Shown here piece after piece: positions 14,400-23,021 of a stretch of 64,000 nt of DNA. The notes beneath the pieces are model-generated. The model did no database searches and was not told the origin of the DNA. It saw only the letters and a list, made by a program, of their open reading frames with translations. The position numbers and the translations under genes were made by a program. The DNA is taken from positions 806,001 through 870,000 of the forward strand of contig NZ_CP069421.1 in the NCBI RefSeq assembly GCF_018118585.1, read 5' to 3'. This stretch comes from Aristaeella lactis. GTDB lineage: Bacteria; Bacillota; Clostridia; Christensenellales; Aristaeellaceae. Each line of letters starts with the position of its first letter. The first letter of the stretch is position 1.

Positions 14400-15551
14400 A
14401 TGAAGTACAAGACTCTCGCGGAAATCGAAACCCGCAAAGCCGCTATCCTCCAGGAGATGGAAGCGGAGGGCGCCGATCTGGACGCTCTGAAGAAAGAAAT
14501 GGACGAACTGCGGCAGAACGCCGAAGACCTGCGCAACGCGGCCCAGAAGGCGGAGGAAATCCGCAAGCAGATTGCCAGCGGAGCCGCCGGGATCACTATG
14601 GGCGAAAGCCACAAGGCTGAAACCACAGGAAAGACCGTGGACGAGATCCGCTCCAGCAAGGAGTACATGGATGCTTACGCACGGTACATCATCAGCGAAG
14701 ATGACAAGGAATGCCGTGCGCTGCTGACCGCGAACGCGGCGAACAACGGACAGCTTCCGGTGCCTACGCTGGTGGATACCATCATCCGCACTGCCTGGGA
14801 AAAGGATGAGATCCTGAACCGCGTCCGGAAGACCGGTTTCAAGGGCAACCTGAAAGTCCCGTTTGAACGGGCCGCCGATCCTGCCTATGAACACGGTGAA
14901 GGCACCACAGCCATCACAGAGGAAGACCTGACCCTGGGCGTGGTCGAACTGAAGCCGAAGAACATCAAGAAGTATATCCGGCTCAGTGACGAGATCGTTG
15001 CCATCGGCGGAGAGCCGCTGGTTTCCTATGTGTACCGTGAACTGGCTCACCAGATTATCAAGCTGCTGAGTTCCAAGGTGATCGGTGACATTACCGGAGC
15101 CAGCACAAGCCACAGCGGCAGCGCAGTGGGTATTCCGAAGATCTCCGGCGAGCCTGACCTGTCCGTGGTTGTGACTGCGGAAGCTGAACTGACTGACGAG
15201 GCGGAAAACGTGGTTGTGATCATCAACCGCAAGACTTCCGCTGCGTTCCATCAGGCACGGGTCGCGGGTAACTTCAATGTTGATCCGTATGATGGCCTGA
15301 CGGTGCTGTACAGCTCCGCTCTGCCTGCATACTCCAGCGCGGACGCTAACGCGGTGTGGATGATCGTGGGCGATCTGAATGCCGTGCAGGTGAACTATCC
15401 GGAAGGCGAGGGCATCATCACCAAGTATGACGATGTGACCGAAGCTGAGAAGGACATGGTGAAGGTGCATGGACGCCAGTACGCTGGCCATGGCGTAACC
15501 GGCCCCGGCATGCTGTGCAACGTCAAGAAGGCGGCTGCCGTAACCACCTAA
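14400..15551 (+). CDS. Major capsid protein (HK97 fold)
   Basis: 383 residues. Residues 1-75 are a coiled-coil scaffold (delta) domain, expected to be removed by the protease. The mature part has the N-arm/P-domain pattern (VPTLVDTIIRTAWEKDEIL, LKVPFERAADPAYEHGEG), the spine helix and A-domain (NRKTSAAFHQA), ending NVKKAAAVTT. SD AAGGAGG. Codon bias toward GCC/CTG suggests high expression. Confidence 0.94.
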   Translation: MKYKTLAEIETRKAAILQEMEAEGADLDALKKEMDELRQNAEDLRNAAQKAEEIRKQIASGAAGITMGESHKAETTGKTVDEIRSSKEYMDAYARYIISEDDKECRALLTANAANNGQLPVPTLVDTIIRTAWEKDEILNRVRKTGFKGNLKVPFERAADPAYEHGEGTTAITEEDLTLGVVELKPKNIKKYIRLSDEIVAIGGEPLVSYVYRELAHQIIKLLSSKVIGDITGASTSHSGSAVGIPKISGEPDLSVVVTAEAELTDEAENVVVIINRKTSAAFHQARVAGNFNVDPYDGLTVLYSSALPAYSSADANAVWMIVGDLNAVQVNYPEGEGIITKYDDVTEAEKDMVKVHGRQYAGHGVTGPGMLCNVKKAAAVTT

Positions 15552-15571
15552 TAACACAGGAGGGCTGACCG

Positions 15572-15811
15572 ATGAAGGTTAAACTTCTGCGGGAAGCACG
15601 AATCCGGCACAAAGCCGGGGAGATCGTAGAGGTCTCCCCGGCGGAGGCCGGTTTTCTGTTTTCCACAAACAGCGCAGTGGAATACGCCGAACCGGTGAAG
15701 GCTGAAAAGCCGGAGACGAAGGCGAAGAAAGAGACTCCGGAGGCAGAGGCAGAAGCGAAGGAAACGCCGGAAGCCAAAAACAAACCGAAGTCTACAAGGT
15801 CGAAAAAATGA
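15572..15811 (+). CDS. Small head-module protein with Lys/Glu/Ala tail
   Basis: 79 residues. The first 45 form a compact beta unit (MKVKLLREARIRHKAGEIVE, then SPAEAGFLFSTNSAVEY). The rest is a repetitive Ala/Glu/Lys/Pro tail, likely disordered. Follows the capsid gene, as do small head decoration or linker proteins. ATGA overlap with the glycosyltransferase behind it. Confidence 0.65.
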   Translation: MKVKLLREARIRHKAGEIVEVSPAEAGFLFSTNSAVEYAEPVKAEKPETKAKKETPEAEAEAKETPEAKNKPKSTRSKK

Positions 15812-16425
15812 AGAAGCCTTTCAAGCTCCTGATCGCGGTGCCGTGCATGGATTACATGCACGTGGACTTTGTGAACAGCCTTTTGAAGCTGTGCCAGCAC
15901 CTGCAAAGGGAAGGCATCAATTACCACACGGAGATCCTGAGCGGGACGCTGGTATACCTGGCACGGAACAAACTGGCCAGCAAGGCAACCTGTGAGGGAT
16001 ATACACATATCCTGTTTCTCGACAGCGACATGGTTTTCGATGAGAGCATCGTGGAAACGCTGTGCTTCTGCGGGAAGGATTTCGTGTGCGGAGCTTTCCA
16101 GAGCAGGCGGGCGCCATATGGAAGCTGTATATTCTCCAGCCTGAAGCCTGTGAGACGGGTGAAGGAATACGGGATAGAGCCTTTCCAGGTGGAAGGGTGC
16201 GGGATGGCCTGCACGATGATCAGCACAGAGATCATCAAGGAAGTGCAGAGCCAGTACGGCAATCCGTTTGATCCTGCCATCATTGAGGATATCACCTTCG
16301 GGGAGGATACGGCCTTCTGCTGGCGGGCGAGGAAATGCGGATTTGAAATCTGGTGCGAGCCTACGGCGAGATGCGGACACATAGCGCATGTGCCGATCTG
16401 GCCGGGAGAGGAGCCTGCCACATGA
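15808..16425 (+). CDS. GT-A glycosyltransferase 1 in the head module
   Basis: 205 residues. Nucleotide-sugar-dependent glycosyltransferase fold: N-terminal LLIAVPCMDYMHVDF, a YLARNKLASKA segment, the metal-binding DxD in THILFLDSDMVFDE, and a late EDTAFCWRARKCGFEIW acidic motif. Sits between capsid and connector genes and is ATGA-coupled to both neighbours. It may modify the virion or host surface; acceptor unknown. Confidence 0.78.
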   Translation: MKKPFKLLIAVPCMDYMHVDFVNSLLKLCQHLQREGINYHTEILSGTLVYLARNKLASKATCEGYTHILFLDSDMVFDESIVETLCFCGKDFVCGAFQSRRAPYGSCIFSSLKPVRRVKEYGIEPFQVEGCGMACTMISTEIIKEVQSQYGNPFDPAIIEDITFGEDTAFCWRARKCGFEIWCEPTARCGHIAHVPIWPGEEPAT

Positions 16426-17135
16426 AGAAGATCCTGATCACCGCACCACTGCGGCAGGACGTGGATGTATTCCAGGCATACCAGGACGGGCTTGACCGGC
16501 TGGAGGTGCCGGAAGGCTTTGAGGTTGACCGCTTTTTCGTGGTCAATGACTGCAATGAAGTGATCCCGTATATCAGGGACGCGAAGATTGAGGTCACGGA
16601 GACGGGCGAGGCATACGAAAAGACGCACAATGACCACCTGTGGACGCTTGACCTGATGTGGAAGATGGGCGAACTGAGAAACAGGACAATCCGCGAGATG
16701 CTGGACGGCGGATATGATTACTGGCTCTCAGTTGACACGGACATTGTGCTTGATCCGTGGACGCTGTATCACCTGATACAGGCGGACAAGGATATTGTGA
16801 GCGAGATCTTCTGGACGCAGGCACCGAACGGAAAATATTGGTGCAACGCCTGGATGTTTGACCAGAGCTTCGGGATGCCGGAGGAATGGCACAAGCCGGG
16901 ACTGTACCAATGCGGGATGACGGGAGCGCTGACGCTGGTGAAGCGCAAAGTCTTCGAGGCCGGAGTGAGCTACGCGAAGATACCGAACATCCACACAGCA
17001 CTGCGGGGAGAAGACAGGCATTTCTGCGTGAGAGCGGCCTGCGCAGGCTTTGAGCTGTGGATTGACAGCCATTGTCCGGCAAGGCACCTATACACACGGA
17101 AACTGTATGAGGAGTATATGGCGGAAAGAAGGTGA
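16422..17135 (+). CDS. GT-A glycosyltransferase 2 in the head module
   Basis: 237 residues from ATG 16422, which overlaps the previous stop. GT-A features: KILITAPLRQDVDVFQ opening, RNRTIREMLDGGYDYWLSVD with the DTD metal motif (SVDTDIVLD), a GEDRHFCVRA acidic motif and a C-terminal DSHCPARHL. Distantly similar in plan to GT1. The longer reading frame starting at 16353 would run through GT1. Same unknown acceptor question. Confidence 0.78.
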   Translation: MKKILITAPLRQDVDVFQAYQDGLDRLEVPEGFEVDRFFVVNDCNEVIPYIRDAKIEVTETGEAYEKTHNDHLWTLDLMWKMGELRNRTIREMLDGGYDYWLSVDTDIVLDPWTLYHLIQADKDIVSEIFWTQAPNGKYWCNAWMFDQSFGMPEEWHKPGLYQCGMTGALTLVKRKVFEAGVSYAKIPNIHTALRGEDRHFCVRAACAGFELWIDSHCPARHLYTRKLYEEYMAERR

Positions 17136-17139
17136 GAGC

Positions 17140-17463
17140 ATGTTTGCGGAAGTGAAAAGGATGCTCCAGAACCGGATCAGCGGAAACAGCTATGACGCAC
17201 AGATCATTCTGTGGACAAAGGCGGCTGTGAGAGATCTGCAAATGGATCAGATCGTGCTGGACGGGGTATGCGACATCGAAATGGAACAGAATGACGGCGT
17301 GTGGGAGATTGTCGACAACAGCTCCATAGAGGACGAGCTGGTATTCGCGGCCTGCGCGGCGTATTGCAGCATGAACATCGGAAATCCGCCGAACCATGAC
17401 AACCTGCTGGCCACCTACAAAAGCCTGAAGGGGCAGATGAGGATGAGCAGCCAGTACAAGTAA
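17140..17463 (+). CDS. Head-tail connector (gp6-like)
   Basis: 107 residues from ATG 17140. Helical protein with MFAEVKRMLQNRISGNSYD, then AAVRDLQMDQIVL and ELVFAACAAYCSMNIGNP, the layout of HK97 gp6/gp15-type adaptors that bind the portal. Position after the capsid block supports it. Confidence 0.78.
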   Translation: MFAEVKRMLQNRISGNSYDAQIILWTKAAVRDLQMDQIVLDGVCDIEMEQNDGVWEIVDNSSIEDELVFAACAAYCSMNIGNPPNHDNLLATYKSLKGQMRMSSQYK

Positions 17464-17475
17464 GGAGGCGGAGGG

Positions 17476-17808
17476 ATGAGAAAGCTGGTCGACATTGTGC
17501 TGATCGCCTTCAGCCCTGACGCCCATGAGGTAGGCACCGATCCCGTAAGCGAACAGACGCAGGTGCAGGCGGAAGAGATGAGCCTGAACCTGGCGGACAT
17601 CACGGAGGCCGGGGGAACGGGGCTGAAAACGGAAGCGAAGATCCTGATTCCGATGGATGAGGACTATCACGGAGAGCGGGAGCTGATCTACAACGGCGAG
17701 CGCTATGAAGTGATCAGCGTTAATCCGTACAACGATTACAACGGAGTGATCCTGCGGATCGCACGGAAGAAGGGCAACAGCGCGAAGGAGGCGGTGACGA
17801 ATGCCTGA
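17476..17808 (+). CDS. Head-closure / head-tail joining protein
   Basis: 110 residues, beta-rich (KTEAKILIPMDEDYHGE, YNGERYEVISVNPYNDYNG), matching the SPP1 gp16-like stopper family by pattern and position. SD AAGGAGGCGGAGG. Overlaps the next gene by 8 nt. Confidence 0.68.
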   Translation: MRKLVDIVLIAFSPDAHEVGTDPVSEQTQVQAEEMSLNLADITEAGGTGLKTEAKILIPMDEDYHGERELIYNGERYEVISVNPYNDYNGVILRIARKKGNSAKEAVTNA

Positions 17809-18175
17809 AGATTACACAAGTCTTGTCACCGCTATGAAGGCATTGACACAGGCAAGCGCCGTCACCAGCGAACCGGACAAGGTTCTGAAGGTGGCGGAGG
17901 ACGGCTGGAACACCAGGCCGGACGCGGACAGCTACGGCGAGATTTACCTGGAGTTTGAAGCGGGGAGCCTGGACGGGGACAACCGGAAAAAGGACAGGGC
18001 CTTTGAAGGCAGCATGGATCTGTACAGCCGGAAGCGGGACGGCGAGGGATGGCCCGCGCTGATCGAGCAGACGCTGACAGAATACTGTGATAACTGCTGG
18101 AGGCTTGACCTGCACGAATACGAAACGGAAACAAGGATGTTTCGGTGGGAATGGGTTTTCCAGATCGAGGAGTGA
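17801..18175 (+). CDS. Neck/tail completion protein
   Basis: 124 residues, alpha/beta, with YGEIYLEFEAGSLDGDNR, then LIEQTLTEYCDNCWRL and a C-terminal MFRWEWVFQIEE strand. Position between head closure and gp10-like genes matches tail terminator/completion proteins. Sequence alone does not settle which. Confidence 0.62.
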   Translation: MPEDYTSLVTAMKALTQASAVTSEPDKVLKVAEDGWNTRPDADSYGEIYLEFEAGSLDGDNRKKDRAFEGSMDLYSRKRDGEGWPALIEQTLTEYCDNCWRLDLHEYETETRMFRWEWVFQIEE

Positions 18176-18180
18176 GGAAG

Positions 18181-18750
18181 ATGCCCTTCAATGTTCAATG
18201 GGAAGGCGCGGATGAGCTTCTCCGCAAGATGGACAAGCTCCCGGAGAAAGCCGAAAAGATAGCGGCGGAGGCGCTCTACGAGGGCGCCGGGGTGATGGCT
18301 GACGCGGTCAGCCGGGAGATCCGCGGGATCTCCACAGAAAAGTTTCAATACGCAAAGGGCGGAAAGAAACGAAAGCCTTCCCCGGAAGAAAAGCAGATCC
18401 TGATGAGCGCAAAGCACGGAGTTGCAAAATTCAAAAAGACAGGAACATCCGTACAGACGAGCGTGGGTTTCCAAAATTCGGGATACGGAAAAATCACATG
18501 GAACCATGCGCGGACGAACGTCAGGACAAAATACAAAATGGGCAAGAAGGGCCACATGGTTCACGCGAGCCAGGGAAGCGGAGACAGCATGAAGCCGGTT
18601 CCGCTGATCGCCAACTCAATCAACCACGGAACGAGCTTCATGCAGAAACAGCCGTTCCTGAGGAAAGCCTTTTCACAGAACCAAAACGCGGCACTGGCCG
18701 CAATCGAGGCCGGCATCAAAAGCCGTGAGGACGAGCTTGAGCTGGACTAA
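18181..18750 (+). CDS. HK97 gp10-like tail-joining protein
   Basis: 189 residues from ATG 18181 (SD GAGGAAG). N-terminal EGADELLRKMDKLPEKAEKI and ALYEGAGVMADAVSREI match the gp10-like family, with a basic middle (GGKKRKPSPEEK) and the C-terminal MQKQPFLRKAFSQN motif typical of it. Part of the neck-to-tail assembly. Confidence 0.78.
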   Translation: MPFNVQWEGADELLRKMDKLPEKAEKIAAEALYEGAGVMADAVSREIRGISTEKFQYAKGGKKRKPSPEEKQILMSAKHGVAKFKKTGTSVQTSVGFQNSGYGKITWNHARTNVRTKYKMGKKGHMVHASQGSGDSMKPVPLIANSINHGTSFMQKQPFLRKAFSQNQNAALAAIEAGIKSREDELELD

Positions 18751-18771
18751 AAACAAAGGAGGACAATCATA

Positions 18772-19386
18772 ATGAGCTATGCAAGTGTAGGTATGCTTTA
18801 TCCTGTATTTGCACCGCTGACGAGCCACACGGCGGGATCGATGCCGACATACGGCACGGGCCGCGTGATCCAGGAGGCGCGGGTTGCGACCATCACGAAG
18901 GAGTTCACCGAAAACCCGCTGTACGGCGATGACACCATTCAGGATGAAGACAACGGACTGACCGGCCTGCAGGTCGAGTTTGAAAGCACCGGCCTGACGG
19001 ACGATGACCGCATCGCAATTTTCGGCGAGGAAACGAACGCCAACACGGTGACCGGCGGACAGTGGGAAAGCGACAACGCGACACCTTACGGCGGCTTCGG
19101 CTACATCCGCAAGATGCGGGTTGGCGGAGGACAGGACGGTACCAGTACCACGAAGTATGAGGCGTGGCTGGTACTGAAAATCAAATTCCAGGAAACCAGG
19201 CAGGAGACGCGGACAAAGGAAGGCAACCAGATCACATGGGGTACACCGCAGCTCAGCGGACGGGGCGCGGCCCTGGACGTGGACGGCGGACATCAGCGGT
19301 TCCGGCTGCACAAGACTTTCGACACAATCGGCGCGGCGAAGAGCTGGCTGAACGGCCTGCTGAACGTAAGCGTGGTAACCACCTGA
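18772..19386 (+). CDS. Major tail tube protein (phi13/TP901-1-like)
   Basis: 204 residues. N-terminal YASVGMLYPVFAPL, then a beta-rich body with TKEFTENPLYGDDTIQ, a hallmark of this tail-tube family, and YGGFGYIRKMRVGG. Capsid-like codon bias; SD AAGGAGG. Followed at once by a terminator/attenuator. Confidence 0.88.
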   Translation: MSYASVGMLYPVFAPLTSHTAGSMPTYGTGRVIQEARVATITKEFTENPLYGDDTIQDEDNGLTGLQVEFESTGLTDDDRIAIFGEETNANTVTGGQWESDNATPYGGFGYIRKMRVGGGQDGTSTTKYEAWLVLKIKFQETRQETRTKEGNQITWGTPQLSGRGAALDVDGGHQRFRLHKTFDTIGAAKSWLNGLLNVSVVTT

Positions 19387-19396
19387 CACACATGAG

Positions 19397-19429
19397 ACTC
19401 CGGAGGGCGGAAGGCCCTCCGGAGTTTTT
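19397..19429 (+). terminator. Terminator/attenuator after the tail tube gene
   Basis: ACTCCGGAGGG (19397-19407), loop CGGAAGG, CCCTCCGGAGT (19415-19425), then TTTT. A strong hairpin with a short U-run; likely lowers transcription of the tail-chaperone genes relative to the tube gene. Confidence 0.75.
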
Positions 19430-19454
19430 CAGCATAAGACAGAAAGGACAAGAT

Positions 19455-19910
19455 ATGGAAAAGCTGGCGGAACTGAAGATCGGCGGTCGGGAGATCCCGA
19501 TGTATTATTCCACGTATGAAACCATCGCCATTCAGCGGGATATAGGCTGCACGGCCTTCCAACTGAAAGACAAGGTTTTCGGCGTGGAAAAAGTTGACGA
19601 GGACGGGGATGAAACCCTGGGCAACATCCGGCTGAACATTGTGGACGATCCGGAAAAGATGGAGAAGCTGGCAAAGCTGATCCGCATCCTGGGCAACGCC
19701 GGACTGGAAGAAGAAGGACAGGAGCCGGATCTGACGGACAAATGGATACTGAGGCACATGAGGCCGTCAATGCTCACCATCTACGCCATGACCATGATGG
19801 CGGTGATAACCGCCGGAAACATGATGGAAGCCAGGGCGGAGGATAACAAGGGTGAAGAGACAGACGTGATCCTGGAGGAAGAAAAGGCAAAAAAACAGCC
19901 GGAGAACTAA
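19455..19910 (+). CDS. Tail assembly chaperone gpG-like
   Basis: 151 residues from ATG 19455. Acidic and helical, starting KLAELKIGGREIPMYYSTYE, then FGVEKVDEDGDETLGNI and LRHMRPSMLTIYAMTMMAVI. It precedes the tape measure gene, the standard place for gpG. Ends just beyond a slippery A7 run at 19889-19895. Confidence 0.85.
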   Translation: MEKLAELKIGGREIPMYYSTYETIAIQRDIGCTAFQLKDKVFGVEKVDEDGDETLGNIRLNIVDDPEKMEKLAKLIRILGNAGLEEEGQEPDLTDKWILRHMRPSMLTIYAMTMMAVITAGNMMEARAEDNKGEETDVILEEEKAKKQPEN

Positions 19911-20047
19911 CATACCTGCGGTTAGTCTCCTACGGCCTGATAGCAGGAATGAACCGAAAAGAAATTGACAGATCAAGACCGGGAGAGATCCTGGATCTTT
20001 TTTATTACAGACAGAAGTATGACGCGAATCTGGGAATAAGGATGTGA
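19455..20047 (+). CDS. Frameshifted tail chaperone gpGT-like
   Basis: A -1 shift on A-AAA-AAA (19889-19895; zero frame GCA AAA AAA CAG) joins gpG to a second frame. That frame reads ACA GCC GGA GAA, then LTYLRLVSYGLIAGMNRKEI and RPGEILDLFYYRQKYDAN, ending TGA 20045-20047. The product is about 197 residues. The extension lacks its own good start and ends 4 nt before the tape measure ATG. This is the conserved G/GT arrangement of siphophages. Confidence 0.8.
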
Positions 20048-20051
20048 GAGA

Positions 20052-22295
20052 ATGCCAAGCGCAAAATTTGACGTTGAAATGAGCAGCTTTAAGAGCGGCA
20101 TAGCTTCAGCGAAAAGCGAGGTAAAGACGCTCGACCAGCAGATGAAGATGCTGGACGCTACCATGAAGGCGGAGGGAAAGAGCGAACAGAGTCTCAACCT
20201 GCAAACCCAGACGCTGAACAGCCGGATGGCGGCACAGAAGAGCATAGCACAGCAGGCGGAGGCAGCGCTGAAGGCCATGAGCGACAACGGCATCAAGCCG
20301 ACCAGCGAAGCCTATCAGAAAATGAGCCGTGAACTGCTGGCGGCACAGACCGGCATGATGGAAACGCAGGCCGCGCTGAACAACATGGGCCAGAGCGCGG
20401 AAGAGGCAGCCGGAGGGGTAGGAAAATTAGAGACAAACCTGAACGGCATCAGCAAAAAGATCAGCCTGGAACAGGTGCGCAGCGGAATCAGCGCCATTGA
20501 CAAGGGCCTTGAGAACGCGGCGAAGAAGGCCGTGAACCTGGGAAAGGCTATCTGGGAAAACATCACGGACGTGGCGCGGTTCAGCGATGACACCGCAACA
20601 CAGGCCATGATCCTGAACATGGACATTGAGGACTACCAGGCATACAAAAAGGTATTCGACACGGTAGGCGAGATCACTGTCCAGGAATGGCAGAAGGCAA
20701 AGCAGAAGGTTCAGAAGGCCATCAATGATCCGACAGATGAGCAGGTGGATATCCTGGCACTGCTGGGTATTCAGACGCACGAAATCGAACAGGGGAAACT
20801 GGGAGAGGTTCAGGGAGCGGCGAAAGGATTTGAAGAGGTTTTCTGGGAAATCGGGGAGGCGCTGCGAAAAAAGGTAAAAAGCGGCGAGATGACGCAGGAT
20901 CTGGCGGACACATACGCAAACGCACTCTTCGGCAGAAGCTACGGGAACCTGAACAACCTGTTTGAAATGGGCCGGAGCGAGTTTGAAAAAGAAGTAAACA
21001 CTCAGAAGACGGCCAGCGAGGAAGCAATCAAAGCGAACGCGGAACTGAATGACAAACTGATCAAACTACAGGGCGACTTTGAAAGCCTGAAGGTGGAGGT
21101 TGTGGGCGGGCTGGCTCCGGCGCTGACGGGAGCGACAGAGGCACTGGACGGTCTGCTGACAAGTGTGCTGGACTATCTGAAGACACCTGAAGGACAGAAA
21201 GCGCTTGAAGACCTGGGAACAGCCGTGAGCGGCCTGTTTGAAGACCTGGGCAAGATTGATCCGGATCAGGTTGTCAAAGGGTTCACGGATGTATTAAACA
21301 CGGTTGTGGGGAGCATCCAGTGGCTCGTAGACAACAAAGACGGAGTAGTTGAAGCGCTGAAGTATATTGTGCTCGGATGGGGAGCGCTGAAGCTCACCGG
21401 CGGAATACTGGACGTGTTAAAAGTTATCAACGGACTGAAAGACCTGATGGGAATCGGCGGAGCAGGCGCGGGAGCAGGTGCGGCAGCAGGCGCTGGCGCT
21501 GCCGGAGGAATCGGCACAACGATTTCAAGCAAAATAACTGAAACAGTTGGGAAAACGATGTCCGTGATGGGAAACCAGATCGCGATGAACAATATTCCTG
21601 TGATTGCAGACTGGTTTGTCCATAATACATCACTGGGCCAGGAGTGGTTCCTGGGTACAAGGGAAAAGGGAAGCACATGGAAGGACATACAGGAAAACGC
21701 AAACACATTCGCGGATGACTGGAAAAACAATGCACTGATAAAGCCGATCATTGACGGATACGAAAACGCGATCAACTTCTGGAATGAGTTCTATACAAAT
21801 GCAGGAAAAACGGCACAGACAGCAGGGAAATATATCCAGATCGCTGGCGAAAACACATATGGCGATGATTGGACAATAGAGGACGCACTGCGGGAAGCGA
21901 CAGGCGGAACGGTGCCGGTAGAGATTACGCCGGAAGCTCCGGAAGATTCGGCTGCAAAACTGGCAGAGCAGATCGGCGCGGTGACGGTATACGCGGATAT
22001 CGTTCCGCTGATGAACGGATACGTACAGGGAGCGAGCGGAGGCGGAGGAAGCGGACGGCCTAACGTTGCGATGCCCAAAGCTAACGGCATATGGGCGGTG
22101 CCTTATGACGGCTATCTGGCACTGCTCCATAAGGGTGAGCAGGTAGTGCCTGCGCGGCAGGTGGCAAGCCGGAACTTCACAAGCAATATGTATTTTGAGA
22201 ACGTGAACGTGAACAACGGACAGGACGCGGAGGGACTGGCGGCGAGGATCACAGCCCAGCAGCGGAGAGAAATGAGCGGATACGGAAGCATGTAA
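20052..22295 (+). CDS. Tape measure protein
   Basis: 747 residues, short for the family, implying a tail near 110 nm by the usual 0.15 nm per residue. N-terminal coiled coil (FKSGIASAKSEVKTLDQQMK, TLNSRMAAQKSIAQQAEAAL), a MIL-D-xxDYQAYKKVF segment as in phage-related TMPs, a Gly/Ala-rich hydrophobic patch (GGAGAGAGAAAGAGAAGG) near residue 475 and a C-terminal segment with HKGEQVVPARQV. Governs tail length and DNA delivery. Confidence 0.9.
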   Translation: MPSAKFDVEMSSFKSGIASAKSEVKTLDQQMKMLDATMKAEGKSEQSLNLQTQTLNSRMAAQKSIAQQAEAALKAMSDNGIKPTSEAYQKMSRELLAAQTGMMETQAALNNMGQSAEEAAGGVGKLETNLNGISKKISLEQVRSGISAIDKGLENAAKKAVNLGKAIWENITDVARFSDDTATQAMILNMDIEDYQAYKKVFDTVGEITVQEWQKAKQKVQKAINDPTDEQVDILALLGIQTHEIEQGKLGEVQGAAKGFEEVFWEIGEALRKKVKSGEMTQDLADTYANALFGRSYGNLNNLFEMGRSEFEKEVNTQKTASEEAIKANAELNDKLIKLQGDFESLKVEVVGGLAPALTGATEALDGLLTSVLDYLKTPEGQKALEDLGTAVSGLFEDLGKIDPDQVVKGFTDVLNTVVGSIQWLVDNKDGVVEALKYIVLGWGALKLTGGILDVLKVINGLKDLMGIGGAGAGAGAAAGAGAAGGIGTTISSKITETVGKTMSVMGNQIAMNNIPVIADWFVHNTSLGQEWFLGTREKGSTWKDIQENANTFADDWKNNALIKPIIDGYENAINFWNEFYTNAGKTAQTAGKYIQIAGENTYGDDWTIEDALREATGGTVPVEITPEAPEDSAAKLAEQIGAVTVYADIVPLMNGYVQGASGGGGSGRPNVAMPKANGIWAVPYDGYLALLHKGEQVVPARQVASRNFTSNMYFENVNVNNGQDAEGLAARITAQQRREMSGYGSM

Positions 22296-22307
22296 GAGGT
22301 GTATGAA

Positions 22308-23021
22308 ATGGCACAGAGTTATTTTATCTGGAAAGGCATTGACTGCCGGGATATGGGCGTGAAACTGTCCGGCCCTGTGCCGATCATCCGCCCGGAGGAG
22401 AGGGTTCAGCATGTGGAGATCCCGGGACGGAGCGGCGACCTAACAGAGCTGGAAGGGACGCAGGTATACAACAGCTACATCCAGACGGCCACGATCATGG
22501 TACAGGGCGGATACCGGGTGCGGGAGATATACAACTGGCTGAAAGGCTCCGGGTATGTCACATTCCACGGAGAACCAGATAGAAAACAAGCGGCGCGGAT
22601 CGTGGGCGCTATTACGCTGAACAAACACAGCCGGAACCTGGACTGGTGGGTGGGTGAAGTTCAGTTTTACTGCCAGCCGCTGAAGCAGAAGCTGACGGAG
22701 GACACGGTGACGGTCACAAGCAGCGGTACTGCGGTGATAAACGCCGGGGACGTGGAGAGCAGGCCGAAGATCACAGCGAAGGCAAACGCAAGCAGCATGA
22801 CGATCACCATCGGCGGGAAGTCGCTGACGATCACGGGACTGACAAGCGGGAGCGAATACATCATTGACAGCGAGATCATGGAGGTAAGCAACGCGGCCAG
22901 GACGGCACTGATCACAAAAGACAGCGTTGGGAGTTTCCCGATGCTGGCGCCTGGAAGCAATACGATCACCGGCAGCGGATGGAGCAAGCTGGTGATCGAC
23001 CGAAGGGAGCGGTTCCTGTGA
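22308..23021 (+). CDS. Distal tail protein (Dit-like)
   Basis: 237 residues from ATG 22308 (SD AGAGGTG). N-terminal SYFIWKGIDCRDMGVKL, VQHVEIPGRSGDLTELEG and YNSYIQTATIMV are the Dit/T4 gp27-like pattern. A galectin-like C-terminal half (SGTAVINAGDVESRPKI) follows. Forms the hub ring at the tail tip. Confidence 0.86.
   Translation: MAQSYFIWKGIDCRDMGVKLSGPVPIIRPEERVQHVEIPGRSGDLTELEGTQVYNSYIQTATIMVQGGYRVREIYNWLKGSGYVTFHGEPDRKQAARIVGAITLNKHSRNLDWWVGEVQFYCQPLKQKLTEDTVTVTSSGTAVINAGDVESRPKITAKANASSMTITIGGKSLTITGLTSGSEYIIDSEIMEVSNAARTALITKDSVGSFPMLAPGSNTITGSGWSKLVIDRRERFL

Noticed and set aside
14367-15557. 396-codon minus-strand open frame
   Set aside because: Antiparallel shadow of the capsid gene; GC-rich codon bias there removes stops. 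Composition is His/Val/Leu-rich and the capsid frame is clearly real.
2900-22300. Very frequent GGCGGAGG/GCGGAGG octamers across the phage half, also inside the tRNA
   Set aside because: Considered as an uptake or Chi-like signal, but most are Ala-Glu or Gly-Gly codon pairs or Shine-Dalgarno sites; needs a count against a codon-shuffled control before it means anything.
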